Below, in pieces: positions 1 through 9,562 of a stretch of DNA of 64,000 nt. Under the pieces are notes generated by a model. The model searched no databases. It was not told where the DNA came from and saw only the letters and a list, made by a program, of their open reading frames with translations. The position numbers and the translations under genes were made by a program. The DNA comes from Gamsiella multidivaricata (Eukaryota; Mortierellomycota; Mortierellomycetes; Mortierellales; Mortierellaceae). The stretch spans positions 1 through 64,000 of the forward strand of contig NW_026251745.1 of assembly GCF_025024155.1 (NCBI RefSeq). Reading direction: 5' to 3'. The first letter of the stretch is position 1. Every line of letters starts with the position of its first letter.

Positions 1-132
1 GACGCGTTGCCTGAACATGGGAGGACCCAGACGCCACCTTGCTATTATTCGTAAGTAGCAGAGAGCACGCATAAAGTAGGGTTAGCGGATGACGAAGAAA
101 CGTTTGCAAAATATATAACGCAAACTTGCTTC

Positions 133-163
<31 letters not shown>

Positions 164-1414
164 TTGACGTACAGCTTGCAAGGCTCCAGGGATGGCACTG
201 TTGATAGAATCTGAGACAGTTTTGGAAACAAGAATTGCTGTCGTGCCAGTATCAAGAGTTGCTACCGCTCCACTGGCACTGATGCTTTTTCCGTTGACCG
301 CCACTCCACCGACTGGAATCTAACAATGTACAACAACAATATGTGTTTAGTTACTGCATAGTATAGGCATTTGAATGAAGCAAAGAACCGGAGCAGCTGT
401 TCTTCAAAGTGGAAGAAGAACTTACGGTCCACGGCCGGTCAGCAACGCAGTCAATATATGTGATATCGCCCGTGAATCGCGCAGTGTTAACTCCCCCAAA
501 CGTAATATCACCACCGGCAGAAGTGCCTGAAGTGACCGTTTGCGCTGCTTCCAGGTAGACGCCAAACATATTTTGCGCCAATGCCGTTGTGTTTTTGAGA
601 ACGTTCACGATTGGGATCTGGCTGCCTTGAGCATAGTACCACAGACCCATGATGCCATCGATATTTGTAGGCAGTTTGGCGCTGTTCGTGCTGACAACTC
701 CTGCGATGGCTCGGAATTGCAGACTTCCAATGCTATACGTTTCCTAGAGAGAGCGAGATCGCAAACCAAGCCGTGCCTGTATGAGTTCATGGCTCATTAA
801 ATATGAAGCGTAAGGAAGGAGACATAATGTAGCATTGTAGGCACTTACAGCAATATAGGTGCCGCTGGCACTCTGGCCGCTCACATACGACGCATTGAAG
901 GCAGATGTTGAGACAGTGCATGTTCTGTTATCAATGAACGCAAATATCGAACATCCGTCAGTATATTAGATGACTTGTCGTTTTCCTTTTCAATGGCTCT
1001 GTAGTTGAACTTACGAAGATGCCGCACAGTCGAATTTCTTGACGCCCGTGCAGCCAGCCCCGACGCAGTTGCTGCTTGAGACCCAGGTGATGGGACTGCC
1101 GGTATCGATGGCCAAGTTGAAGGTTTGTGCAGGTGTACCGAGTCCTATTGAGATTGCTATTACACAAAACAAAATTAAGACATGCAGGTCAGACAAGGGG
1201 TAATTAAAACTCTTTCTTGCAAAAATGACACAATTCGTTACACCCCAGGGGGGACATTAAGCGCAGGAGCACAGACGACTTACTGTACAGGAGATCCGAC
1301 TGAACGTTAGTCAACGGTGCCGTCACAGAGGCCCCAGCACGCTTTTGAAGGTAGCGCCTTGTCAGGGACTCGGAATTCAAGTGAGCAGGGTTTCTCAGGC
1401 TCTGGATGGGTACA
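1..1414 (-). CDS. Aspartic protease, pepsin-like A1 family (partial: 3' end off window, first exon unresolved)
   Basis: Pepsin-type endoprotease, probably secreted. Spliced by eye on the minus strand, 5' to 3': 1414..1284, 1156..1015, 924..849, 743..426, 319..173, 41..1 and onward. All junctions are GT-AG and stay in phase. The first catalytic motif is in the second exon (IGLGTPAQTFNLAIDTGSP). The second is in the fifth exon (ATLDTGTTAILVS). The last visible exon begins QGGVWVLPCSGN, the conserved strand after the second lobe starts. The fourth exon carries the DGIMGLW turn. The 1284..1414 exon resembles a propeptide with a basic pair (KR) before the mature region. It begins with a split codon after an ATAG acceptor, so a signal-peptide exon must lie further right. 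I could not find it in 1415-2400. The five introns are about 80-130 bp. Strong family call; substrate unknown. Confidence 0.9.
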
Positions 1415-4319
1415 CTATGATCGGATTGTGAAGAACAAAAAAACATAAGATAAAAAGGGGGTGCAATGGATTAGATACTCAGATATGATATCATTAGCTA
1501 TTGTCTCTAGTGCTATCAGATCTGGAAAACACGTCCACGTTGCTGCTTCAGTCGCAGACTCCCCTGCATCTCCTGTCCTCCAGCAATTGATTGTCGGGAA
1601 ATCATCCCATGGAAAAATAGGGCTCCAAAAATAGTAGGACAGGGGGGAGACGATACACCTGTAACCCCTAGCCCTGATCACTGTTTTGAGATGAACAGAA
1701 AGCAATGTTCTGATGAAATGAACAGAAAGCAATGAGAGAACAGATCACAGAGATGTATGGTGTGTCCCCAGAGGTGGATCACAGGCGAGGAAGGTGAGGT
1801 CGAAAAATGTGTGCGCGGAATTCGTTTATCAGGGGCAAAAAAATGTGGAGGACGACCTCTTGGGGATCCCTTTGGGATATGAGAGACGGAGTATTTTTCC
1901 TGGTTCCTTTGCTGATGCAATTGTTGCTGCATATAAATCGTATTCCAACGAAGTGTCGAGAGTAGGGAGAGTATGTGCAAAGCAGCATTTACGTGTATAC
2001 GCCCGAGGCGGACGCTGCGGCGGCGGAGGCCAGGAGGAGTGCTGCTGAGAGTGTGAGCTTCATTTGTGTATAAATATGTACGAGAAGAAAGGTCGGCGAG
2101 AGAGCGAAGAGGGGGGTTGAAGAGTGGTTCGGAGGAGAGGGAAGGAGAGGAGGATGGCTGACAATCCACAGGAGCGTAGCGGAGACCAGTTGAGTGGGGG
2201 GTGTGGAGGGGAACTGAGGTTTTTAGAAGAGTGAGGAGCGATGTAATAATGCATCCACAACAAATGACATAAAAGTACGACAGCCAAACACAACCGCAAG
2301 AATAAAAAAAAGAACGACGAGAAAACCGACGACGTCGCATGTGTTCTTCAGACTGCAAAGGAATAGAGCGTTAATTAGACCAAAGCGACAATAGTTCTTA
2401 ATAATGCTCAATGCAGGACAGGGAACATGCTCGCTCAGTCCGTCTCGATTGATTGTGAGCACCCGCCATCATCCTCTGAAATAGCGGCGCCGCCACCACA
2501 CGATGAGAGCCGAGCTGTGTGGCACTGCTACGTTTTGCGCCGATCCCTCAGACATCGCTTTTGAGTTTCCGGAACCTAGATGGGACCCGTAGGGGCAGTG
2601 CAATTGATCAAGTTCCAGCAAAGAGGAGTGATGCCGGCCACAGGAGACTCAGCAAAGGCAGCAGTCCAGGTTATCGTGAACCCTATCCAAAGTTTCCTTT
2701 CCTGGCCAGTGCGCGTCCATATCTGACCCTCATAAGTAAGTCTATGCCTCCTATAAAGCTGCCTGTAAAGCTGCGCTAGCCTTATAGCAGGCATACTCGC
2801 TGGTCTTCACGCTTGTAGTATGCCGCTGGGTTGCCTTAGTCCCTCTCATTATTTAAATAAATACGAAGGTGGGATCAGCGACCAAGATACGGCACAACAT
2901 CGCTGCTCCTTGCGGAGACCGCCCAGCAAATGTGTAGCAGACGCTACGGTCGGAAGTGGTCCCTCGTACAAAATCCTGCCGCCATCCAGTTTCATCCCTT
3001 CCTCGAAGCCCGACTGTATCAGCCGCGCTTCAAAGTCCGGAGACGGAACACCAACCGGTTTGCCACAATGTCGTAGAAGGAGGAAGTACAAATTTTGTCA
3101 AACATAAGGTGTAAATGAGTAGACCAATGATGCAGGCTAACAGGGTTATGCATGCTGCTGCAGTCAATCAGTCCAAAGCGTTGTATCCGTCAAGTATATC
3201 GCTCTAATCGTACCTCACAGATTGCTTCTCTACTTCCCAAGAGACAATGAAACTAAATCCCAAGGATGCGAAAGGGTTTGCAACTGTATTTGTTATATCT
3301 TGGGTACCAAGTGCCTTGGGCGTTGCATTGACTCTCAATGCATTCGGAAGATGCTCGATGGCCGTAAAAATCGAGCTGGTGGCATTCCTTCTTACAATTT
3401 TTCTTGATAGGGCAACGATAGTGTTTACGTTCAAATAAAATCCCCTGTCGTCCCCCGTTGAGTTTCATTGACTGCATGGAGTTGGTTGGAAAGCGTGTGC
3501 TGCGAATCGAGATCAGTGCATTCCTGAACAACGCGTTGCTGTTGCCGAAGAGGGACGTTCTCGTCGCGTTGAGCGATTAGCATGCTTGCGTAGAACCGAG
3601 TACTCATCAAGGATAGAACCATAGTTTCGCAAAAAAAAACCGGCCGGCCAAGACTGTCACGAGCAGCACAGACGCTATTGTAGCCTTGACACTTTTCTGA
3701 CACGCTGTATCCACGGAACGAGGAAGACAACATGTCCAGGAACTCACCTTGATGGATGGATCTATCGAATGCTATTGATGTAGCGTCCTCCAAATCTGAA
3801 GTAGACCATCAAAATGCGTCCTATTGATATGACCAAGACCAGCTGGGACTTCTTCAAAACGGCACTAAGGATTCCGAGAGTAATTTGTGCAAACATCCTT
3901 GCAGCTCCCAAATTGAGCGATCCTGTTGTAGCTGTCGGGCGTACAATAATGATAATAGTAAAAAAGGGAGCGGGAGGGAGAAAGGTGATATGGTATGGCA
4001 TGGCATGCAATCGAGACGAAGAGAGCTGTTTACCGACTTTGTAAGAACTGGACACATTTGTGTAGATTGTCAGCAAACCATGACCGCGTGTTTTGAGAAA
4101 CGTCCATAGGCAATCCTTGTCAGCTTTGAAAGAGGCGATCGGCGCGATCGAGGTTGCCTGAAATCAGGCTCCTTGATAAAAAATATAAGGTCTGGAGGTG
4201 AAAGGCAACTGGACTCCAGCTTAGCGTAGAACCCACGACGGGCCCCACTGCCTATATACTTGATATCTTTTTCCACTCTATCGAATGCTGTCTGTCTGCA
4301 GCAACATGTTGTTTATTTC
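1415..4319. other. Stretch without a clear gene
   Basis: It should contain the missing first exon and promoter of the aspartic protease. Positions 1690-1733 hold an imperfect direct repeat (two copies of a roughly 20 bp unit containing atgaacagaaagcaatg). The open frame at 1678-2358 (minus) is basic, then Ser/Pro-rich, and looks like a chance frame in pyrimidine-rich leader DNA. Scraps at 2849-3091, 3204-3434, 3431-3793 and 3762-3960 (minus) have exon-like edges but no recognisable domain. They may be a decayed gene. Confidence 0.5.
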
Positions 4320-5417
4320 TTATTTCTCTGTAATTTGCTCCAACTTCGCCCCAAGTTGGCCTCTCAGCACTGTGACCTGAAGAGCATAGTCGTATATTTC
4401 ATTACACACTCGGTCGATCTCCTCGGCTTCCTTCTGAGCGCGCGCGTACGATTTTTCACGGTCGGATTCGGCCAGGTCTGCAGTTGTCAATTTAGAGTTT
4501 CTGTGTTGCAGAGCTGTCAATTGTCGTTTGCTGGCGCTTAGCTTGAGAAAGATTGTTTTTATGGGCGCTTGGAAGGCTTGGTTGTAGTCATCGACCATGG
4601 TCAGTTTAGCTGTCGCCATGGCGTAGATTTCGGACTTGTTTGCGTCGTATTGTGAAATGATGGCGCTGATCCCGCCACCTGTTGCAACCAATGCACCAGC
4701 ACCGACGGCCGCGAGCGGGGGAACGAAAATGGCCATGGATGCTCCTGCTGCGAAGCCGGTTATACTCAGAGCAATGGAAACTATCTTTGCTGTCACACAG
4801 CCGTTCATCAGGTCCTCGGACTCCGCGGTGTAGTACTCACCGAGGGCTTGGATCGTGGAGGATATCTGAGTTAATTCTTGAATCGCTATAGAATGCTGCT
4901 CGACGAGGGCTTCGACCTCCCTGGTACAAAAATCCAATGTTTGGATGGTTGATGCTGAATGTCTGACGAAATGTTGAAGCGAATCCTCGTAGTCCTTCAT
5001 TAGCCGTTGAATGTTCTCGATCACTCTGAAGACATCCATGAGCGTTATCCCGAGATAATTCCCAAGAACGCGCAAAAATCTCATGACCAAGTCGTCGTAT
5101 TCCTTTGTGGTTTTTTTGAAGATAAAGGCGTTACGTTGGGCGAGTACTTCTTCCAGTGCCCGAAGTTGGTTTCCTAGGTTGTCTTTTAAACGCAACAGAT
5201 CGTCTGAAAGTAGCGGAATGAAGTCGTTTGTGCGCTCCAAATCTGGAGAAAGGAGCAGAATGGGGTCATCTGTATCATCCATTCCTGACAAGAGAGGTAG
5301 TGTAGGTTTGTTTGTCGGTTCCGTTGACGGTAGAGCAGTGACAGAGTGGTTGAGGGTTGCTGTGGTCTGCTTTGAGGGGATATCTCGTCTTTTGAAACTG
5401 AGCGATACGATGCGCAT
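4320..5417 (-). CDS. 365-aa helical protein with central hydrophobic hairpin (possible ClyA/HBL-like fold)
   Basis: Not recognised by sequence family. It is a single exon with ATG at 5417 and TAA at 4320. A second in-frame ATG at residue 46 (MDDTDD) is an alternative start that would drop a Ser/Thr/Pro-rich leader. Residues about 70-205 are predicted long amphipathic helices. Residues about 208-256 are a continuous hydrophobic, Gly/Ala-rich stretch with a PP turn near 233-234, long enough for two membrane passes. Residues about 257-365 are again charged heptad-like helices. No signal peptide is visible. This helix - hydrophobic hairpin - helix layout is known from alpha-pore-forming proteins of the ClyA/HBL superfamily and from some membrane-remodelling coiled-coil proteins. 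The toxin-like reading is inference from architecture only. It is followed upstream by a Myb/SANT gene on the same strand. Confidence 0.7.
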   Translation of the reverse strand: MRIVSLSFKRRDIPSKQTTATLNHSVTALPSTEPTNKPTLPLLSGMDDTDDPILLLSPDLERTNDFIPLLSDDLLRLKDNLGNQLRALEEVLAQRNAFIFKKTTKEYDDLVMRFLRVLGNYLGITLMDVFRVIENIQRLMKDYEDSLQHFVRHSASTIQTLDFCTREVEALVEQHSIAIQELTQISSTIQALGEYYTAESEDLMNGCVTAKIVSIALSITGFAAGASMAIFVPPLAAVGAGALVATGGGISAIISQYDANKSEIYAMATAKLTMVDDYNQAFQAPIKTIFLKLSASKRQLTALQHRNSKLTTADLAESDREKSYARAQKEAEEIDRVCNEIYDYALQVTVLRGQLGAKLEQITEK

Positions 5418-5708
5418 AGAATGCTCCGTAAACTCCTACAGCATCCCAATGGTTTGAGGGTGCATTGCATAACATGCATAGTGTCACATTGCTATCTTCA
5501 AACAACAGATGTACATCTACAAAAACCTTAAGAATGATCCGTAGTGTGAAACAATGGCTAGCGAGACTGAACAGTGGCATCGCGCCATGGCTTGGCGCAA
5601 ACACGGGTGCTTGGCGCTGACGACTGTGGGAACAAGGTCTTCAGACAGAGGCCTACAATAGCGCCACTGGTGGTTGCAACTCAAAACAGAAAACAGGGTA
5701 TTTATTTT

Positions 5709-6824
5709 TTACATCTTCTCGGTCACCATTTTTATACAGGTCGCTATCAAATGCATGAGCTGTGTATGTCTGCGCTCGTCCGCTTTCCGCATCTCTCTCA
5801 GTTCTTCCAGTATCGCCTTCTGGAGCATCAGTTGCTCAGCCTGCATAGCTTGCGACTCGTTCTGCTGCAGAATCGCCTGCATCTGCGTCTCAATTTCCTC
5901 TGTTCGAGTTCGTTTAGTGGAAGTACACCCAAGTATCGACGCAAGTGCAATATATCCTTCAGCGTCTTCAGCGGCATTCCTTGTCCCTAATCCTGATCCT
6001 GATCCCGATGCAGTGTGTCCGCTTCCATCGGCTGTACCACCTAATCGCAATGAAATATTTTCTCCATCATCGGCCGCATCTCTCGACTGGGACAGTGTGC
6101 TGTCGCTGTCTTCGTCTGCCGTCGCCGTCCTTTTTGCCCGCCGGCGTCGCCGAATGGGAGAGCTCTCTGAATTGTCCGAGTCGTCATAGTATCGTCGTGC
6201 CCGCTTTTCCTGCACGCGCCGCTCTCTCTCATATAGATCCTTAACCAGTCTCTCACGCTCTGCCCGCTCTAATTCGGTGCGGGTCGGTGCTGGCCTAATC
6301 GGCCTGAAACGCGATCCATGTGTTCCTTGCTGGTGTTCCTCTTCGCTCGGAGTTGGAGGTGTGGGCTCTAGTGCGTGGTCAGCGTTTTCTTCGAGGGTCT
6401 TAGCATATGCAGCTCTGATCGTTTCCCAACGTGACTGGCAGCAGCGAGCGGTAACATTGGTGAAGATCAGATTTTGAAGTGGTTGCTCCTGTTGTCGTTG
6501 TTGGTCGTGCTCCTTGAGCCATGCCACGACGCGCTCCCAAGCCGGAAGTTTGTCACCGTATTTTGCGGCGAAGGGGCGATGGACAGCGATGGCCCTGATG
6601 AGCAAGAGCTCTTCGGTGGTACCTTTTCGAAAGGCACGGAAATGGACCTTGCGTGGTTTTTCGGCGGATTGAATTGCTGTTGTTGCTGATGCCGCTGAGG
6701 TAGATGCCACGTTGCATTTGCTCATATTGCTCTGATGGTATGGTGTGCATACAAAGCAGTACTCGCTTGGTGTGTTTTGGCGGGCATGGAGTGTATTGCA
6801 GTCACCTGCCGTGTGGTTAAACAT
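5709..6824 (-). CDS. Myb/SANT-like DNA-binding protein with C-terminal coiled coil
   Basis: Probable nuclear DNA-binding protein of 371 aa, one exon. Residues about 60-145 form a trihelix/Myb-SANT-like module: RAFRKGTTEELLLIRAI, then PFAAKYGDKLPAWERVVAWL, then TARCCQSRWETIRAAYAK. The three regularly spaced Trp/bulky positions and the basic third helix are typical. Next comes an acidic/basic linker (ERERRVQEKRARRYYDD, then RRRRRAKR, a likely nuclear signal), a Ser/Gly-rich segment, and a coiled coil rich in Gln/Glu/Met over the last 70 residues that should mediate oligomerisation. ATG at 6824 gives the longest protein; ATG at 6725 (MSKCN) is an alternative start. Domains of this kind are widespread in fungal genomes and often occur in transposon-derived proteins, so a domesticated origin is possible. 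No target is known. Confidence 0.8.
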   Translation of the reverse strand: MFNHTAGDCNTLHARQNTPSEYCFVCTPYHQSNMSKCNVASTSAASATTAIQSAEKPRKVHFRAFRKGTTEELLLIRAIAVHRPFAAKYGDKLPAWERVVAWLKEHDQQRQQEQPLQNLIFTNVTARCCQSRWETIRAAYAKTLEENADHALEPTPPTPSEEEHQQGTHGSRFRPIRPAPTRTELERAERERLVKDLYERERRVQEKRARRYYDDSDNSESSPIRRRRRAKRTATADEDSDSTLSQSRDAADDGENISLRLGGTADGSGHTASGSGSGLGTRNAAEDAEGYIALASILGCTSTKRTRTEEIETQMQAILQQNESQAMQAEQLMLQKAILEELREMRKADERRHTQLMHLIATCIKMVTEKM

Positions 6825-7588
6825 TTAAGGTTACAGTGAGAAGACCCTCAGGCTCCAAGGGATTGTCACGTCTTGTTAGGCTTTAGGTCGCTTGAAGCAC
6901 TTGCTCAGTCTAAAATGACAGTTGCACTCCAGTACTGGCAGCAACTAGAGTGCCGCCTGGAGGCACTTTATCTTTGTACCTCCTAAAATGGAGGAGCGCG
7001 AATGTCTTGCACGTTACTGATAACGACGGTTTGAACGCGGGAAAAAGCGTTCGCCACGCCCGGAATCGCCTTGTACCTGAGGACGCGTTGAGCCACTATG
7101 AGAACCTTATACTTGGTTCTTTGATTCATCTGTCTAGCTTGCCTCTCTCGTCCGCCAATATCGGATTCACATGCTGTGTTGATACAAGCGGTCTTCATCA
7201 AGGCCTTTCTTTTTATTTTTATTTTCAAGACTTTGAAGTAGTATACCCCTCTATTACTCCCTTAGTTAAGCTTCTTCGATCCCTTCTCTAACCTTGGATA
7301 GTTGGCGCACTCGCCTACACTTGCTGTATCATGTTCCACAGATTCGCTCGCTTCGGCTACCTGGAAGACATTGGAGTTTGAAGGGGTTAAATCAACGATC
7401 TACTCAAAGACTGGGATCGTCATCAGCATTTCCCGTCGTGGTCGATAACGGATTCAGACGATGATTTTACAGACCACGCCTCTATAGTGAGTATAGCACT
7501 GTAAATTTGAATGGCGATAGGAGTAGCGTGGCTTTGAGAGTTTCGTCTGGAGGAGGAAAAACGGAAAGAATGTAATTAAAACAAAAGG
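6825..7588. other. Gene-free stretch upstream of the Myb/SANT gene
   Basis: Holds the presumed promoter of the Myb/SANT-like gene. Only short unsupported frames are seen (for example 6950-7291), with no domain or splice pattern. Confidence 0.5.
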
Positions 7589-8369
7589 AAGAACCCAGCG
7601 AAAAAGAAAGCTGGGTAAAGACTGTACACTTAGACCATGTAGTAAGCCATGTCCACTCTTCAATTGCATGGTGGTGTGCCTGTTCACCTCACAAGCGCGG
7701 CAACAGAGACGATTGAGGCGGAAGAAACGAGTGAGATGAAAAGTTAACAAGACACGACAGTCGAATCTCAGATATCCGAACGATACATAGTCAAAATCGT
7801 TCGGATAAAAATTAGTTCGGATAAAAATTAGGTTTTAATGAATTGATTGTATTCAGAAACTTACAAAACAAATATACTCTCCCTTCCCAGGCCCCCTAAA
7901 TGCAAGGCCGAACGAATGGCTGACTCGCCTAGCTTTCCTCAGCTGCACGGTCCCGAACAAATACCATCGCTCTTTTAGGCACTCCTTCAGGCGCTCCTCA
8001 TAAGAGCTTGTGAAGGTCAGGACATGGAAGGATTTCCTTCACAGAGGGATTACAAGCAGGAGGGCACTGAGCAAGACACATTGACATCAGGAGCCACGGA
8101 GGATAACCCTTTTCTCCTTTTGTTAATAAATGATTTCTTCAAATTTCATAGCCATTTGTTCGGGGCCGTGCAACTGAGGAAAGCTAGGCGAGTCAGCCAT
8201 TCGTTCGGCCTTGCATTTAGGGGACCTGGGAAGGGAGAGTATATTTGTTTTGTGAGTTTCTGAATACAATCAATTCATTAAAAACCTAATTTTTATCCGA
8301 ACGATTTTGACTGTATTTGAGGTTCGATTTTATGGCCCTTAATCAACTTCCTTTTTCGCTGGGTCCTTG
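7589..8369. repeat. Diverged outer inverted repeat flanking the foldback element
   Basis: Outside the near-identical arms, acccagcgaaaaagaaagct at about 7593-7612 is matched in inverted orientation near 8345-8365. The motif tcgaa(t/c)ctca at 7761-7770 is likewise matched near 8318-8327. This suggests either that the original terminal repeats were longer and the left side later took an insertion, or that one element nested in another. Confidence 0.45.
7784..8320. mobile_element. Foldback/MITE-like element with ~145-bp near-identical inverted arms
   Basis: The left arm (about 7817-7962) and right arm (about 8154-8302) are reverse complements over about 145 bp, with five differences by eye (four substitutions and one single-base indel). 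Nearer the ends both arms carry agtcaaaatcgttcggat. The left arm has an extra 16-bp direct copy of ttcggataaaaattag. The right arm ends gactg followed by ta, and a ta also lies at the left end, compatible with a Tc1/mariner-type TA target. The roughly 190-bp core (7963-8153) has no ORF. It is non-autonomous, since no transposase is present. A transcript across it would fold into a long hairpin. Confidence 0.8.
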
Positions 8370-8609
8370 GTGGACCCCTTATTTCTTTCCAGCCCCTCAG
8401 AAGACATGGCCAGGCCTTGTCATTTAGAGAGAGCTGGATCGAGCCTAGTAAGCGGTAATGGTAATTCAGGAACGCCAGTAAAAGAGAACCATAAAACAAA
8501 CGCATACATTTTAACTTCGATCATTAATGGCGCCATGAAGCATTCGTCTTTGTGGTTTGAAAGGGATATATTATTTATTTACAAAGAGCTACAGTTGGTG
8601 GACCCTTCT

Positions 8610-8903
8610 TTAGACCCTGCGCTCGATATCGCCGCGGACTTCGTTGGCATGACCGCGTGCCTCGAGAGACGTATCACCGGTGACGGATCCGACAGTCTGC
8701 TGGAGCTGACCCTGGACTTGGTGACCAGCACCCTCGACGTGGGCCTGGGCTGTGGCGGCGGCAGCGGCAGCATCGGCCCTAGACTTTTGTTCGGCACCGC
8801 TGGCGGCGAGGTCGGGGTATCCGAGAGTCTCTCCAACGGTCTGCTTGGCGCCTCCGATGTAGGAGTTGGCGGTATTGGCGATCTTATCGGTGACGTTCGA
8901 CAT
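8610..8903 (-). CDS. CsbD-like stress protein
   Basis: A 97-aa Ala/Gly/Gln-rich hydrophilic protein, single exon, ATG at 8903. It carries the tandem amphipathic pattern of the CsbD-like family: MSNVTDKIANTANSYIGGAK, then QTVGETLGYPDLAASG, then HQVQGQLQQTVGSVTGD and EARGHANEVRGDIERRV. Fungal members are small, highly expressed, stress-associated proteins; some are annotated as mismatched base-pair and cruciform DNA recognition proteins. The molecular role is unsettled. A TATA box lies about 104 bp upstream, an AGGGG stress-type element lies further out, and an AATAAA-type signal follows the stop (8571-8580 on the minus strand). It lies head-to-tail behind the Hsp70-like gene on the same strand. 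Confidence 0.88.
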   Translation of the reverse strand: MSNVTDKIANTANSYIGGAKQTVGETLGYPDLAASGAEQKSRADAAAAAATAQAHVEGAGHQVQGQLQQTVGSVTGDTSLEARGHANEVRGDIERRV

Positions 8904-9006
8904 GTTGCTTGAGTTTGTTCTTGGTTGGTTTTATGGGAGAGTGTTGCTTGAGTTGTTCTTGGTTGGCTTGATGGAAATGAAGAGATAGAGATGAACAACT
9001 CCATGA

Positions 9007-9016
9007 CCTTTTATAC
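9007..9016 (-). promoter_or_regulatory. TATA box of the CsbD-like gene
   Basis: The minus strand reads gtataaaagg about 104 bp before the ATG at 8903. Confidence 0.7.
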
Positions 9017-9159
9017 GTTTTTCTTCCCTTTTCTTGGTCGTCTTGTTCTCTACACCGTGACAAATGACGAAAGTTGTCCTGCTGTTGCGGAATTGGGGTC
9101 AAAAGTTGCGTCTTCCAACGCGTATCTGGCGATGATCTCACCATGACCCCGCTCCAAAA

Positions 9160-9164
9160 AGGGG
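9160..9164 (+). promoter_or_regulatory. STRE-like element (AGGGG) upstream of CsbD-like gene
   Basis: An AGGGG core sits within gctccaaaaaggggagc, about 145 bp upstream of the TATA box; the minus strand reads CCCCT. In yeasts this core binds Msn2/4-type C2H2 factors under stress. Its function here is inference. Confidence 0.4.
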
Positions 9165-9562
9165 AGCGCTCGACGCGTCGCTGCTCACATAGGACTACAG
9201 GGCACCATCTGATTAATGCAATCATTACATCACCTTTGGGACAAATAAGGTTCATCACCAATGACGATAAATCCCTGAATGTACGTGATCAGGGACGTCC
9301 TTCTTTGTGGACGTATTGTGTAAGAACCGGTGCCCAGGTCATCTTCGAATATGCTGTTTGAAATAGACGTGCTTTGAGCTTGATATGCAACATACTGAAT
9401 ACGGTCAGCGTACCGAGTCTGTCGCCGTTCACGGAGACAATTGTGGAAAAATCACATTTGGATAATCAAAAAACTTTTACTTTACTTGTATTACGGCTGT
9501 TGTTACATTCATATGCTGAGAAAGATAGGGAGAAGAGGGAGAAGGCGCCTAATGCGCCTATC

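Noticed and set aside
133..158. A26 run as a retrotransposon tail
   Set aside because: It lies inside an intron of the aspartic protease and has no target-site duplication or reverse-transcriptase sequence nearby.
1678..2358. 226-aa open frame on the minus strand with a hydrophobic start
   Set aside because: Low-complexity Ser/Pro/Arg composition in pyrimidine-rich DNA; no domain, and no splice path in phase to the aspartic protease.
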